NCBI RefSeq assembly: GCF_030161615.1 | Contig: NZ_BSUN01000001.1 | Coordinates: 2,418,001-2,482,000, forward strand | Reading direction: 5' to 3' | Origin: Demequina litorisediminis | Lineage (GTDB): Bacteria; Actinomycetota; Actinomycetes; Actinomycetales; Demequinaceae | Length of the DNA: 64,000 nucleotides | In this document: piece after piece, positions 49,763 to 60,615 of the stretch | How positions within the stretch are numbered: position 1 is the stretch's first letter | How the letters are laid out: every line of letters starts with the position of its first letter | Position numbers and translations under genes: made by a program | Notes under the pieces: model-generated | Seen by the model: only the letters and a program-made list of their open reading frames with translations | The model's database searches: none | Told to the model about the DNA's origin: nothing

Positions 49763-51999
49763 CTACCTCACGCCGAGCACGAAGGGATAGACGTCGCGAG
49801 CGCCGGCCTGGCGTAGGAGCCGCGCCGCGACGGTCAGCGTCCAGCCCGAGTCTGTGTAGTCGTCGACCAGCAGCACGGCGCGCCCGCCGAGCGAGGCGCG
49901 CGCTGCGTCCTCGAGGTCGAGCCTGCGTGCGACGACGGCGAGCCGCTGCGCGGAGTTGAGGTCGTGGCGGCCGGGCTCCTCGTGGCCGAGGCGCGGGCCC
50001 ACCCAGCCGACGAACGGCATCTGCAGGTACCGCGCGAGGCCAGGCGCAAGATGGCCCATCGCCTGGGGCCGCGTGGCGGACCGGATGCCGACCACCGCGT
50101 CGATGGTGCGCACGCGTGTGAGTCCCGCGCCCGTCCACAGTCCATCCCAGTCGTCGAGCACCCGCGTCGCCGCAGCGCGCAGGGGCACGGGAGTCTCGCC
50201 GTCCACCGGCGCTCCCTCACCGTCGCGCGACTCCAGAAGTTCTCGCAGCCTGCACCGCCCACCCGAGCCCATCGAGCCTGGCGACGGCACGCCCCGGCTG
50301 CGCCTGCTCGGACGCGGGGATGCGGCCGCGAAGGTCGAGTCCCATGCGGTCCACACCACTCGGCCACTGCTTGCGGGCGGTCACCTCGACCCCGACGCGG
50401 TCCATGTCGGCACGCGTCGCGGCGACGGCGGCGGCGTCGGGGACCGACGGCAGCGTCACGCCGCCGCACACGTCGCACCGTCCGCAGACCCAGCCGTCAA
50501 CTAGCGCGGGGTCGTCGAGCACGCGGCGCAGGAACGCCATGCGACAGGTGTCGAGGCGTTCGTACGCGAGCATCGTGTCCTGCTCGGCGGTGCGAGCGGC
50601 CGCCACCCGCGCGTAGCGATCGGCGTCGTAGGCCCAGGGCTCGCCGGTCGCGACCCAGCCACCCTGGACTCGCCGCACGGCACCGTCAACGTCGAGCACT
50701 TTGAGCATCGACTCGAGGCGTCCACGCCGGAGATCAACGGACGTTTCCAGGGCGGGCACCGAGGTCGGCTGGTCGGTCGAGAGCGCCGCCAGCGCGGCGC
50801 GGACCTGCTGTTCCGGCGGAAAAGCCTGGGAGCCGAACCAGTCCCAGATGGCCCGGTCCTCCGCGCCCGGCAGCAGCACCACGACGGCGCTGTCGACCCC
50901 GCGGCCCGCGCGCCCCACCTGCTGGTAGTACGCAATGGGTGAGGAGGGCGCCCCCAGGTGGACCACGAACGCGAGGTCGGGCTTGTCGAAGCCCATGCCG
51001 AGCGCCGAGGTGGCGATGAGCGCCTTGACGCGGTGGTTTTTGAGGTCGTCCTCCAGGGTTTCGCGCTCGGTCGGGTCTGTGCGGCCCGTGTACGCCGCCA
51101 CCTCCAGGCCCGCGGAGCGCAACTGGGAGGCGACCTCCTCGGCTGCTGAGACCGTGAGGCAGTAGACGATGCCGGAGCCGTCGATCTCCCTCAGCGCGCC
51201 CGCGAGCCACGCGACGCGGGCCGCGGTGTCGGGCAGGTCCACCACCGCGAGGTGAAGCGACTCGCGGTCCAGTTCGCCGCGCAGGACCAGCACCTCGTCG
51301 CGGAGCCTCGCCGTGGTCGCCTGCCGCCACCGCCGCGGCCACCGTGCCGGGACGGCGCACGCCCAGTTGCTCCGCGACGTCGGCCGTCACGCGCGCATTC
51401 GCGGTCGCCGTCGTCGCGAGGACGGGGATGCCCTCAGGCAGGTCGCCAAGCAGAGTCCTGATACGGCGGTAGTCGGGCCGGAAGTCGTGGCCCCAATCCG
51501 AGATGCAATGCGCCTCATCGATCACCACGAGTCCGGCATCGGCCGCCAGACGGGGAAGAACCTCGTCACGGAAGCCGGGGTTGTTGAGGCGTTCGGGTGA
51601 GCACAGCAGCACGTCGATCTCGCCGGCGCGAATCGCCGCATGGACGTCGTCCCACTCGGTCACGTTCGCCGAGTTGACGGTTGCGGCCCTTACTCCGGCC
51701 CGGGAGGCCGCCGCGATCTGGTCGCGCATCAGCGCGAGCAGGGGAGAGACGATGACGGTGGGGCCAGCGCCGCGTGCCCTCAGCAGCATGGTCGCGACAA
51801 AGTACACGGCGGACTTTCCCCATCCCGTGCGCTGCACCACCAGGGCACGAGCGTGCCGGTCCACGAGGGCTTCGATCGCGCTCCACTGGTCATCGCGAAG
51901 GGTGACGTCGTCACGCCCCACGAGGCGGCGCAGGGCCGCCTCGGCGTCGTCGCGAAGTTCCGTCACGGCGGCCGATGCTGGGGCAGGGGAGTCAGGCAT
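49763..51999 (-). CDS. RecQ-type DNA helicase fused to a phosphoribosyltransferase-like domain (two frame breaks)
   Basis: About 744 residues. Helicase motifs: VVQRTGWGKSAVYFVAT (Walker A variant), VVIDEAHCISDWGHDFRPDY (DEAH), VLATTATANARV, and YYQQVGRAGRGVDSAV (motif VI). A zinc-binding cysteine set follows (CRMAFLRR ... CGRCDVCGG). The last 130 residues form a phosphoribosyltransferase-like fold with the PRPP-loop-like VLLVDDYTDSGWTLTVAARL. Such fusions are known in actinobacterial RecQ proteins; what the extra domain does is unknown. AGCT insertions lie at 50247-50251 and 51304-51308. Start ATG 51999. Confidence 0.88.
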
Positions 52000-52223
52000 G
52001 CCCACCACGGTAGGGGAGGCGCCGACATCGCCGACAGGCGGCATTCGGCCCAGATGTGACAAAACCGACGGGACGGCACCCCTCGGCCTCGCTACCAGGG
52101 AGGTTATGAGCGGTCGCGCGCCGCGATCCGCCCCAAAACTCAGGTGTGTCGAAGGGGGCGTCGATAACGTCTGCGCTGCAGGCGAACCCCCGCGCCGGCA
52201 CTCGCACCGTCCCAGGAGACTCG

Positions 52224-53011
52224 ATGCCCTTGACCGGCCCCCGTGGCGCACTGTCCTCGCTCGCCGTCGTCGCGCTCGTCGCGGCGTTCGTGTTCGGCGC
52301 CACGGCGCCCGCGCAGGCGGCCACCGTCTCGGAGTCTCAGGGGCGCACCACCATCGTGGCGGGAACCAACAAGCACCGCACGGCCAACGACCGCTCCCTG
52401 CTGAGGACCAGCGCGGCCCTGGACAAGGTCGCCCAGACGTGGGCCGCGAGCCTCGCCAAGTCGCGCAACCTCGCCCACAACCCCAAGATGTCTCAGCAGA
52501 TCCCCGGCGGCTGGACCGCGGCGGGCGAAAACGTCGCCTACAACTGTGGCTACAGCGCGCCTGCGAGCAAGCCTCGTGTCGCAGTGGAAGGCATCGTCCG
52601 GTCACAACGCCAACATGCTCAGGCTCCAAGTACACGCACCTGGGCGTGGGCTATGCGACCGACAAGTACGGGTGCGCGTGGGGCGTTCAGGTGTTTGGCG
52701 GCTACCCCTCGTCGAAGACGCTTTCGTCGTCTGCCACGCTCCAGACGTACTTCTCGACGTCCAAGCCTGCGATCTCCGGCACCCGCAAGGTCGGGTCCAA
52801 GGCGACCGCGTCGGTCACGGCGTGGCAACCCTCGGCCACCTTCACCTACCAGTGGCGCCGTGACGGCAAGGCGATCTCCGGCGCCACGGGGAAGACCTAC
52901 CTCCTGCGCGCGGCGGACAAGGGCCACCAGATCGACGTGAAGGTCACCGGCAAGCGAGCCAACTACGTCACCAAGGCTCGCTTCTCCGCCAAGACCGCCT
53001 CCATCCGCTAA
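52224..53011 (+). CDS. Secreted CAP-domain protein with C-terminal Ig-like domain (two frame breaks)
   Basis: About 261 residues. Signal peptide (LSSLAVVALVAAFVFGATAPAQA) with cleavage after AQA. The CAP/SCP domain includes RSLLRTSAALDKVAQTWAAS, NLAHNP, TAAGENVAYNCGYSA and, after repair, LVSQWKASSGHNANML followed by GVGYATDKYG. A C-terminal beta-rich domain with TYQWRRDGKAISGATGK resembles the repeat domains of many secreted actinobacterial proteins. AGCT insertions lie at 52570-52574 and 52621-52625. The role is unknown, probably cell-surface. Divergent from recQ. Confidence 0.87.
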
Positions 53012-53020
53012 CCCGCCCGC

Positions 53021-53060
53021 ACGGACCGCTCCAGCGGCGGCAGCCGCCGCATCGGTCCGT
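53021..53060 (+). terminator. Nested hairpin between the CAP gene and hisC
   Basis: Outer arms ACGGACCG (53021-53028) and CGGTCCGT (53053-53060) are complementary, and GCGGCGG / CCGCCGC pair inside them. It starts 9 bp after the CAP stop and ends 26 bp before hisC, so it can end the CAP transcript or separate it from the his genes. There is no T run. Confidence 0.55.
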
Positions 53061-53086
53061 CATACGCGACCACTAGACTCCCAGCC

Positions 53087-54179
<1,093 letters not shown>

Positions 54180-54183
<4 letters not shown>

Positions 54184-54779
54184 GCCGCACCGGACGCATC
54201 GAGCGGGCGACGAGCGAGTCCGAGGTGCTCGTCGAACTCGACCTGGACGGGTCGGGCGAGACCGACATCGACACGGGTGTGCCGTTCTACGACCACATGC
54301 TGACCGCGCTCGGCAAGCACTCGCTGATGAACCTCACGGTGAAGGCGACCGGCGACGTGCACATCGACGCGCACCACACGGTGGAGGACGTGGCGATCTG
54401 CATCGGTGAGGCGCTCAAGCAGGCGCTGGGCGACAAGGCGGGCATCTCTCGCTTTGGCGACGCGCTGGTCCCGCTTGACGAGGCCCTCGCGCAGTGCGTC
54501 GTGGACGTCTCGGGCCGCCCCTACTTCGTGCACGTCGGGGAGCCCGTGGGTCAGGCGACGCACCTCATCGGCGGCAACTTCGCGGGGTCCCTCACGGGGC
54601 ACGCGCTCGAGTCCATTGCGCACCACGCGGGCATCTGCGTCCACATGCGGGTGCTGGCGGGCCGCGACCCTCACCACATCGTCGAGGCGCAGTTCAAGGC
54701 GCTGGCGCGCGCGCTGCGGTTTGCGGTGACGGCCGATGCCAGGGTCAAGGGCATCCCCTCGACCAAGGGTGCTCTGTGA
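54180..54779 (+). CDS. hisB: Imidazoleglycerol-phosphate dehydratase HisB
   Basis: Dehydrates imidazole-glycerol phosphate. A 199-residue monofunctional enzyme, frame intact. Manganese-binding histidine motifs are [17 protein letters not shown] and [26 protein letters not shown] and [16 protein letters not shown] are also canonical. It overlaps hisC and the following gene by 4 bp each, so the his genes are translationally coupled. Confidence 0.96.
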
Positions 54780-55391
54780 GCCAGGACGGCATGCACGACG
54801 AGTTGCCCGAGGGCGTCGAGATCCCTGACGACCTCTCGGGACTCGACGCGGCGAAGCCCGCGGGCGAGACAGGACGGCACGTCGAGGAGGACACGGTCGC
54901 GATCTTCACGCCTATCCAGAACGGTCGCGTCCTCGCGGCCGTGTGCGCGCTTCAGGGCGTTCACGGACGGTGTATCGAGACCTCGGCCGGCGCCTTCGCT
55001 GTCCTGGATGACACCTCCGCCGGCGCCACCGATGAGGCGGGGCGCGTGGTCTCGGTGTTCGTCAAGCAGCAGCCCATCCTCGCGATGGAGCGCCGTGCGG
55101 GTCAGATCACCATCCATCGGTGGCTCGCCGGCGTGAAGGGCGAGAAGGTCGCGCCCGGCTTCGCGCTGGACGAGGCCCCCGGCGTCATCACCACGTTGAT
55201 GAGTGGGGTGCAGACGATGGACGAGATCGCCATGACGCACCCCGGCAAGGTGTTCGAGGCGCGCATGTCGAAGTTCCAGGCCTTCCGCGAGCCTCCGTGC
55301 CGCCTCCAAGGACGCCAAGCGCGCCTACCGCGCGCAGCAGGAGAACAAGCGCAACTCGGACCCGAACCCCGACGGCTCCGAGGAGGACTAG
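54776..55391 (+). CDS. Conserved hypothetical protein in the his operon (one frame break)
   Basis: About 204 residues, soluble. It has an acidic N-terminus ([17 protein letters not shown]), a central beta-rich part ([20 protein letters not shown]) and a charged C-terminal helix ending NPDGSEED. I do not recognise the family. Start GTG 54776 overlaps the hisB stop, and hisH follows after 65 bp, so it is probably cotranscribed with histidine genes. An unassigned gene at this place is usual in Micrococcales. AGCT insertion at 55290-55294; removal joins [15 protein letters not shown]. Confidence 0.75.
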
Positions 55392-55456
55392 GCCCGGCCG
55401 ATGCCTTGGCGCCGTCCCGTGACCGGGGCGCCACGGGCTCTCGGTAGGCTGGTGCC

Positions 55457-56113
55457 GTGACTTCCCCCTCGTCTGCGTCCTCGATTACGGCTTCGGCAAC
55501 GTCCGCTCTGCGGTGCGGGCCATCGAGCATGTGGGGGCGCGCGTGGTGCTCACCGACGACCGCGTGATCGCGGAGAACGCCGACGGGCTCATCGTCCCCG
55601 GCGTGGGAGCCTTCGAGGCCGTCATGGGTGGTCTCAAGAGCGTGCGCGGCGAGCAGATCATCGGCCGTCGCCTCTCGGGTGGCCGCCCGGTGCTCGGCAT
55701 CTGTGTGGGAATGCAGGTGATGTTCGAGCGTGGCGTGGAGCACGGCGTGGAGGCCGAGGGCCTCGACCAGTGGCCCGGGACGGTCGAGCTGCTGCAGGCG
55801 CCCGTGGTGCCGAACATGGGCTGGGCGAAGGTCGAGGCACCGCAGGGAACCACGCTGTTCGCCGGTGTCGAGGACGAGCGGTTTTACTTTGTGCACTCGT
55901 ACGGCGTCCGCGACTTCCCGCTGGGAGTCACCGAGGACACGGGTCGCTTTGCGGCGCCTCTCGTGACGTGGTCCGAGGCGGGCACGCAGGAGCGATCCGA
56001 TCGCTTCGTTGCGGCCGTGGAGAACGGGCCGCTCACGGCCACGCAGTTCCACCCGGAGAAGTCGGGCGAGGCGGGCCTCCAGGCTCCTGAAGAACTGGGT
56101 CACGACGCTCTAG
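55457..56113 (+). CDS. hisH: Imidazole glycerol phosphate synthase glutaminase subunit HisH (two frame breaks)
   Basis: Class I glutamine amidotransferase that supplies ammonia to HisF. About 218 residues. After repair it begins with [20 protein letters not shown]; the catalytic cysteine is in [16 protein letters not shown], and the histidine and glutamate are in [18 protein letters not shown]. One base is missing from the C run at 55464-55468, and an AGCT insertion at 56081-56085 hides the true end NWVTTL with TAG at 56111-56113. HisF is not in the window. Confidence 0.94.
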
Positions 56114-56145
56114 CGCGTGCGGCCGCGCGTCGGCACACTGATGTC

Positions 56146-56604
56146 GTGACACGCACACGCGCCTTTGCTGCCCCGTCCATTGCCGTCGCCGTGGCGGCTG
56201 CGGTCGCCGGCTGCTCGGACCCCGGCGACCAAGACTCGGATGCGACGGTGACGGGGGTGAGCGGTGCAGCCGCGTGCGAGGCTCCCTACGCCGTCGTCTC
56301 CCCGGCCGTGGCGACGCCCGGCTCCGTCGTGACGGTGACGCTGTCGAGCATGACCGACGAGTGCTTCGATACCAACGAGAGGCCGCGCGCCGAGACGCCG
56401 GTAGCGGAAGTCATCCTCGTGTCTCTCGTGGAGGTCGACGGAGGCCACAAACTGAACCAGGGCGAGGTCATCCTGGGGCAGTCGCTGTCCGGCTCTGTGT
56501 CGCTCGACGTGCCTTCCGGCGCGAGGCCGGGTGACTACGAGGTGGTCCTCACCCCCGAGGTCGTGTCCGCGGATACCGAAGGCTTGACCGTCGTCGCCGA
56601 ATGA
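56146..56604 (+). CDS. Small lipoprotein of unknown function
   Basis: A 152-residue protein with a signal peptide ending in the lipobox VAGC (near residue 24, [12 protein letters not shown]). The mature part is acidic and beta-rich with two cysteines (AACEAPYAV and [10 protein letters not shown]) that could form a disulfide. [13 protein letters not shown] and [15 protein letters not shown] suggest an Ig-like fold. No family is recognised. Start GTG 56146, 32 bp after hisH; it lies inside the his cluster, before priA. Confidence 0.65.
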   Translation: MTRTRAFAAPSIAVAVAAAVAGCSDPGDQDSDATVTGVSGAAACEAPYAVVSPAVATPGSVVTVTLSSMTDECFDTNERPRAETPVAEVILVSLVEVDGGHKLNQGEVILGQSLSGSVSLDVPSGARPGDYEVVLTPEVVSADTEGLTVVAE

Positions 56605-56690
56605 GGCCTTGGTGACCCGCCCAGCCCGGTAGCCTGGTGCCCGCCGCATCGGCCGCTCGTGCCGAGACGACCCGACCCGAAAGCGAGACC

Positions 56691-57429
56691 ATGACCGACT
56701 CCCCGCGCCTCGAGCTTCTTCCCGCCGTCGATGTCGCAGACGGCCAGGCCGTCCGCCTCACGCAGGGCGAGGCGGGGTCCGAGACGAGCCTACGGCTCGC
56801 CGCTGAAGGCCGCGCAGGACTGGGTTGATGGGGGAGCGGAGTGGATTCACCTCGTGGACCTCGACGCTGCCTTCGGTCGTGGATCCAATGCTGACCTGCT
56901 GGCCGAGGTGGTGCGCAGCGTCGACATCAAGGTCGAGATGAGCGGCGGCATCCGCGACGACGAGTCGCTGGAGCGCGCCCTCGCCACCGGCTGCCACCGC
57001 GTCAACATCGGCACCGCGGCGCTCGAGGACCCCGAGTGGACCGCATCGGCCATCGCCAAGCACGGCGACAGGGTGGCCGTCGGCCTCGACGTGCGCGGCA
57101 CCACCCTGTCGGGCCGAGGCTGGACCCGCGACGGCGGCGACCTGTGGGACGTCCTCGCGCGCCTGGACTCCGAGGGCTGCGCGCGCTACGTCGTCACCGA
57201 CGTGAAGAAGGACGGCATGCTGTCCGGCCCCAACCTCGAACTGCTCGGCCAGGTTGCCGAGGCCACGTCCGCGCCCGTGGTCGCCTCCGGCGGCATCTCG
57301 AGCCTCGACGACATCGCCGCGATCCGTACTCTCGTGGGCAAGGGCGTCGAGGGTGCCATCGTGGGCAAGGCCCTCTACAACGGCAACTTCACGCTGCCCC
57401 AGGCTCTCGACATCGCCGGACGCCCGTAA
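56691..57429 (+). CDS. priA: PriA, bifunctional HisA/TrpF isomerase (one frame break)
   Basis: Beta/alpha-barrel enzyme that isomerises ProFAR (histidine) and phosphoribosylanthranilate (tryptophan) in actinobacteria. About 245 residues. Catalytic aspartates are in [15 protein letters not shown] near residue 13 and [16 protein letters not shown] (half-barrel repeat); [15 protein letters not shown] and [14 protein letters not shown] are phosphate-binding loops. AGCT insertion at 56787-56791; removal gives [14 protein letters not shown]. The bifunctional role is inferred from lineage; sequence alone does not exclude a plain HisA. Confidence 0.9.
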
Positions 57430-57505
57430 CGGGAGGCCATCGCCGCCTGGCGTGTTCGCCACGCCTGGCGGGGCGGTGTCGGTGCCACCCCGTAGCATCG
57501 ATGCC

Positions 57506-58232
57506 ATGAGTGACGCTGAGCCCTCGAAGGAGATCCCCGAGTCGATCTTCGCCGACGACGACGGCTCGGCAGACGCGCACCTCGCGCAGGCCCTGATTCG
57601 CTACTCGCACGGCAAGACCACGCTGGCCGATGTGGTCGACGCCCTCGCGTACGCGCGCGTGTTGATCCCCGTCCTCGCGTCCGGCGAGCAGCGTCACATC
57701 GGCAAGCACGGCCTGGAGCAGGATGCGGTGGCATCCACCGGCGTGGTGGCGGTACAGATGCCCGATGGTCGCGCCGCGCTTCCCGTCTTCACGGACGTGG
57801 ACGCGATGCAGACGTGGAACCGTGAGGCGCGACCCATCCCAGCCGAGGGTCCGCGTGCCGCGCTCGCCGCGGTCGCGGAGGGGTGGTCGTCCCTCGTCGT
57901 CAACCCCGGGATGGAGACCGTGCTGATCCCGCGGCCTGCGGTGTGGGCGCTCGGCCAGGGGCAGCCTTGGAGTCCCGCCGTGGAGGAAGGCTCCGTGGTG
58001 GCCGATGTCGTCGCCGCCGTGCGCGGTGCCGTCACCCTTGACGACGCGCTCCGCGCTGTCGACGTGACGCCGGGCCGCGGCGCCGAGGTCGCCATCGTGC
58101 TCAGGCTCGTGGCTGGGCTCACCCGGCCGGAGGTCGACGCCGTGCTGGAGCGCGTCCAACGCGAGGCTCGCTCACTCGGACGTGGTCGCACAGCGCATCG
58201 ACAGCCTCGAACTGCGTCTCGCGCAGGCGTAG
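57506..58232 (+). CDS. SseB family protein (one frame break)
   Basis: About 241 residues, soluble. The SseB-domain pattern is visible as TTLADVVDALAYARVLIPVL, GVVAVQMPDGRAALPVFTDV and SSLVVNPGMETVLIPRPAVW. Actinobacterial SseB-like proteins have no established function. An AGCT insertion at 58164-58168 changes the tail; removal gives RELAHSDVVAQRIDSLELRL and TAG at 58230-58232. It converges on the protease gene. Confidence 0.82.
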
Positions 58233-58258
58233 CGACGCCCCACCCGAGCGGACCGGCG

Positions 58259-59018
58259 TTACGCCTGGGAGCCGTTGTCGCAGGTGGCGGCTTGGGGCAC
58301 GAGCAGGCGCGGTTGGGCGAGCAGCGAGTTGAGCGTCGAGACGGGCACGATGTAGGCTCTGGTCGGTGGTGTCGCTCTTGGCGTAAACGACCCCCACCAC
58401 CTCGCCGTCCTCGTTCAGCGCGGGCGAGCCCGAGGAACCGGGCTGGACCACCGCCGTGGTGGCGAGCACCGTCCCCACCGCGCCGCGGTCCTCGGAGTCC
58501 AGCGGGTCCTTGACGGACCCGAGCACCACGCCAGTAGTGGTGGTGAGCCGACCGCCGTTGGGATATCCCGTCACGGTGATCGCATCGCCCTCGATGGGGT
58601 CTTCCTGGGCGGGTGTCGCGAACGCGGCGCCCAGGGATGACTCGGTCTTGACGATCGCGATGTCCGCGACGGTGGTGACTTCAGCGGCGGTGACTTCGAT
58701 GAGGCGGCCGTCGTGCGTCGAGACCTCGAGCCGGGAGGAATCCTCCACCACGTGCCGATTAGTGACCAGGGTAAAGGCGTCGAGCGCGAAGCCGGAGCCG
58801 GTCGAGACGAAGCCACAGCCGATGTTGCGCACCCGCACCGTCATGCGCTGGGCGGCCGTGAAGCCGTCGGGGGAGAGGGCGACGTTGTTCTGGTCGGGCT
58901 CCGCCGAGGGCGAGGGCACCCAGTTGTCGGGGACGCTACCTGGGGAGGCGGGCAGGGCCGCGCATCCGGTGAGCGTCAACGCGCACGCGGCCACCAGGAC
59001 GATCGTGAGGCGACTCAT
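58259..59018 (-). CDS. Trypsin-like serine protease lipoprotein (one frame break)
   Basis: About 252 residues. The signal peptide ends in lipobox LTGC (near residue 19). The trypsin/DegP-type domain has its catalytic triad visible: His in LVTNRHVVED, Asp in VADIAIVKTE, Ser in VVQPGSSGSPALNEDG. There is no PDZ domain. The AGCT insertion at 58354-58358 disturbs the C-terminus; removal gives DQSYIVPVSTLNSLL. Its ATG overlaps the stop of the membrane-protein gene, forming an operon. Confidence 0.87.
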
Positions 59019-60032
59019 TCGGTGAGCGAATCCTGGAAGGTGCCGGTCGCCGATTCGGCGGTGTCGCAGAGGTCCGTGACGGACTCCGCGTAGTCGGCGA
59101 TCTGCGTGGGCTCGTACGCCTCGTCGGGCGCCTCAAGGTACGTCACGAGCCTGTTCCAGACCGTCGATGCACGAGGACAGCGACGACGTCGCGACGTGTC
59201 CAAGGCTCAGCGTCTCCTCGAGCCGCTCCGTCACCTGGGAGGCGTACTCCGAGGAGTCGATCGCGGCAGCCTTCTCCGCGGAGAGGTCCACGACGCGCGC
59301 CTTGTTGGTCGCGAGTTGCTCGGACAGCAGGTCCGCCTCGTTCTGCTTGTCGACGAGGTCCTGGCGCACCTCGGCGATCTGCTCGCCGAGCGCGTAGTTG
59401 GCGTCTTCGACGTCGGCGGCGTAGGCCTGCCATTCGCCGTTAATCTCCCACATGCGCCACCCGAGGTAGCCGGCGCCGATCAGCAACGCCGCGAGAACGC
59501 AGGTGGCGATGATCCATGGCCGCCGGGGCTTGGGCGGGTAGATGGGGCCGATGACGGGCATGGCGCCGGTGATGGGGTTCGCCTCGCCGACAATCGGGAT
59601 GGCGCCCGTGGGTGAATACCGGTGGAGAGAGCCCGTCACGGGGCTGGCGGAGCCTCCCACGGTCGCGGCCGATGCGGTGTGGACAGGCGCCTCCCGAGCG
59701 CCAAGAGCGGCATCGAGCCCGGTCCACGCGGGAGCGTCGAGCCCGTCGACCTCGTCGGCATCGTCAGCGCGGCTCGCGTCGTCGGCCTCATCGTCGTCAT
59801 CGTCGAGGCTGAGGTCGGCGGCCGCGAAAGGGCTGCGCGACAAGATGATGGTGTCGTCCTCGTCCGAGGCGAGGTCCTCGGCGAGGACCGGGGCAGCATT
59901 GTGCGCGTCGTAGTCCTCGGCGACGGCGCTGCGGTGCTCGTGAGTTGCGGCCGCGGGAGCGGCGGGCTCGACCGAGGGGTCGACGGATCCGTCGACCTGA
60001 TCGGTGGTGCTCGCGTCCTGCGGACCCGTCAT
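59015..60032 (-). CDS. Single-pass membrane protein with acidic N-terminus and coiled-coil exterior (one frame break)
   Basis: About 338 residues. The first 160 are acidic, Asp/Ala-rich and probably disordered, ending in PITGAMPVIGPIYPPKPRRP. One membrane helix (WIIATCVLAALLIGAGYLGW near 170-190) leads to an extracytoplasmic coiled coil (ALGEQIAEVRQDLVDKQNEA on) ending with a cysteine pair region (SSCIDGLEQ, DLCDTAES). An AGCT insertion at 59148-59152 truncates it as written. No family is recognised. Operon partner of the secreted protease, so it may be a sensor, scaffold or substrate. Confidence 0.7.
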
Positions 60033-60391
60033 CTAGGCTCACTGCCCCCGTGTACTTCTCTCCCGGGCCTTCGCCCGGCGCATCGGGAATGACCGAGGCC
60101 TCCCGGAACGCCAACTGTACGCTTCGAAGGCCGTCGCGCAGCGCGCGTGCGTGAGTGTCGCCAAGATCGGGCGCCGCGGCCGTGATGAGCCCGGCGAGGG
60201 CATTGATCAGCGTGCGCGCCTCGTCGAGGTCCTGGTGTGCCTCGCCTTCATCGGCGAGTCCGCAGCGGAGCGCGGCCGCACTGAGGAGGTGCACACTGAC
60301 CGTGGAGATCAGGCTCGACGGCGTTGACGTCGGCGATGTCCCGGGCGGCCTGGGCCGATGCGGAATCGAGTGCGGGCATATCAGAGGTCAT
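60033..60391 (-). CDS. DUF1844 protein (two frame breaks, including its stop codon)
   Basis: About 118 residues, helical, cytosolic. Family features are [20 protein letters not shown] after repair, then [20 protein letters not shown] and [15 protein letters not shown]1844 proteins lie next to infC in many actinobacteria, function unknown. The AGCT insertion at 60311-60315 breaks the middle. A second at 60035-60039 destroys the stop: AGCTAG has become AGCCTAG, so translation as written runs on. Repaired, the TAG is followed directly by the ATG of the membrane-protein gene. Confidence 0.85.
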
Positions 60392-60503
60392 CGTGCTATC
60401 CTTGTGAGTCGACCGGCCGAGAAACGATTCTCGGCGCGCAAGCGGAGTCCACCTCCCACCCTAGGGCCAAGACATTGGGCCTGGGTTCCAGGTCGCGGCA
60501 CAG

Positions 60504-60522
60504 CCGGTGCGAGAAGCACCGG
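60504..60522 (+). promoter_or_regulatory. infC leader hairpin
   Basis: CCGGTGC (60504-60510) and GCACCGG (60516-60522) form a perfect 7-bp stem with a GAGAA loop, 20 bp upstream of the attenuator-like hairpin. In leader attenuation, such a hairpin could be an anti-antiterminator or a protein-binding site. Functional role inferred. Confidence 0.5.
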
Positions 60523-60541
60523 ATGCGCCGCCATCGTGGTG

Positions 60542-60572
60542 GCCCTCGTCTGCGTTTGGACGGGGGCTTTTT
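60542..60572 (+). terminator. Attenuator-like terminator in the infC leader
   Basis: GCCCTCGTC (60542-60550) pairs fully with GACGGGGGC (60559-60567), with one U-G pair and an 8-nt loop, followed by TTTTT. A textbook intrinsic terminator located 44 bp before the infC start rather than after a gene indicates attenuation of the infC-rpmI-rplT operon, known in other bacteria to be controlled by L20 or IF3. Confidence 0.8.
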
Positions 60573-60615
60573 CCTTGTCCGGCGGCCGAGTTGTACTCGA
60601 CAAGAAGGAGCCACC

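Noticed and set aside
57449..57465. GGCGTG / CACGCC hairpin after priA as a terminator
   Set aside because: Only 6 bp with no T run; too weak to support in such GC-rich DNA.
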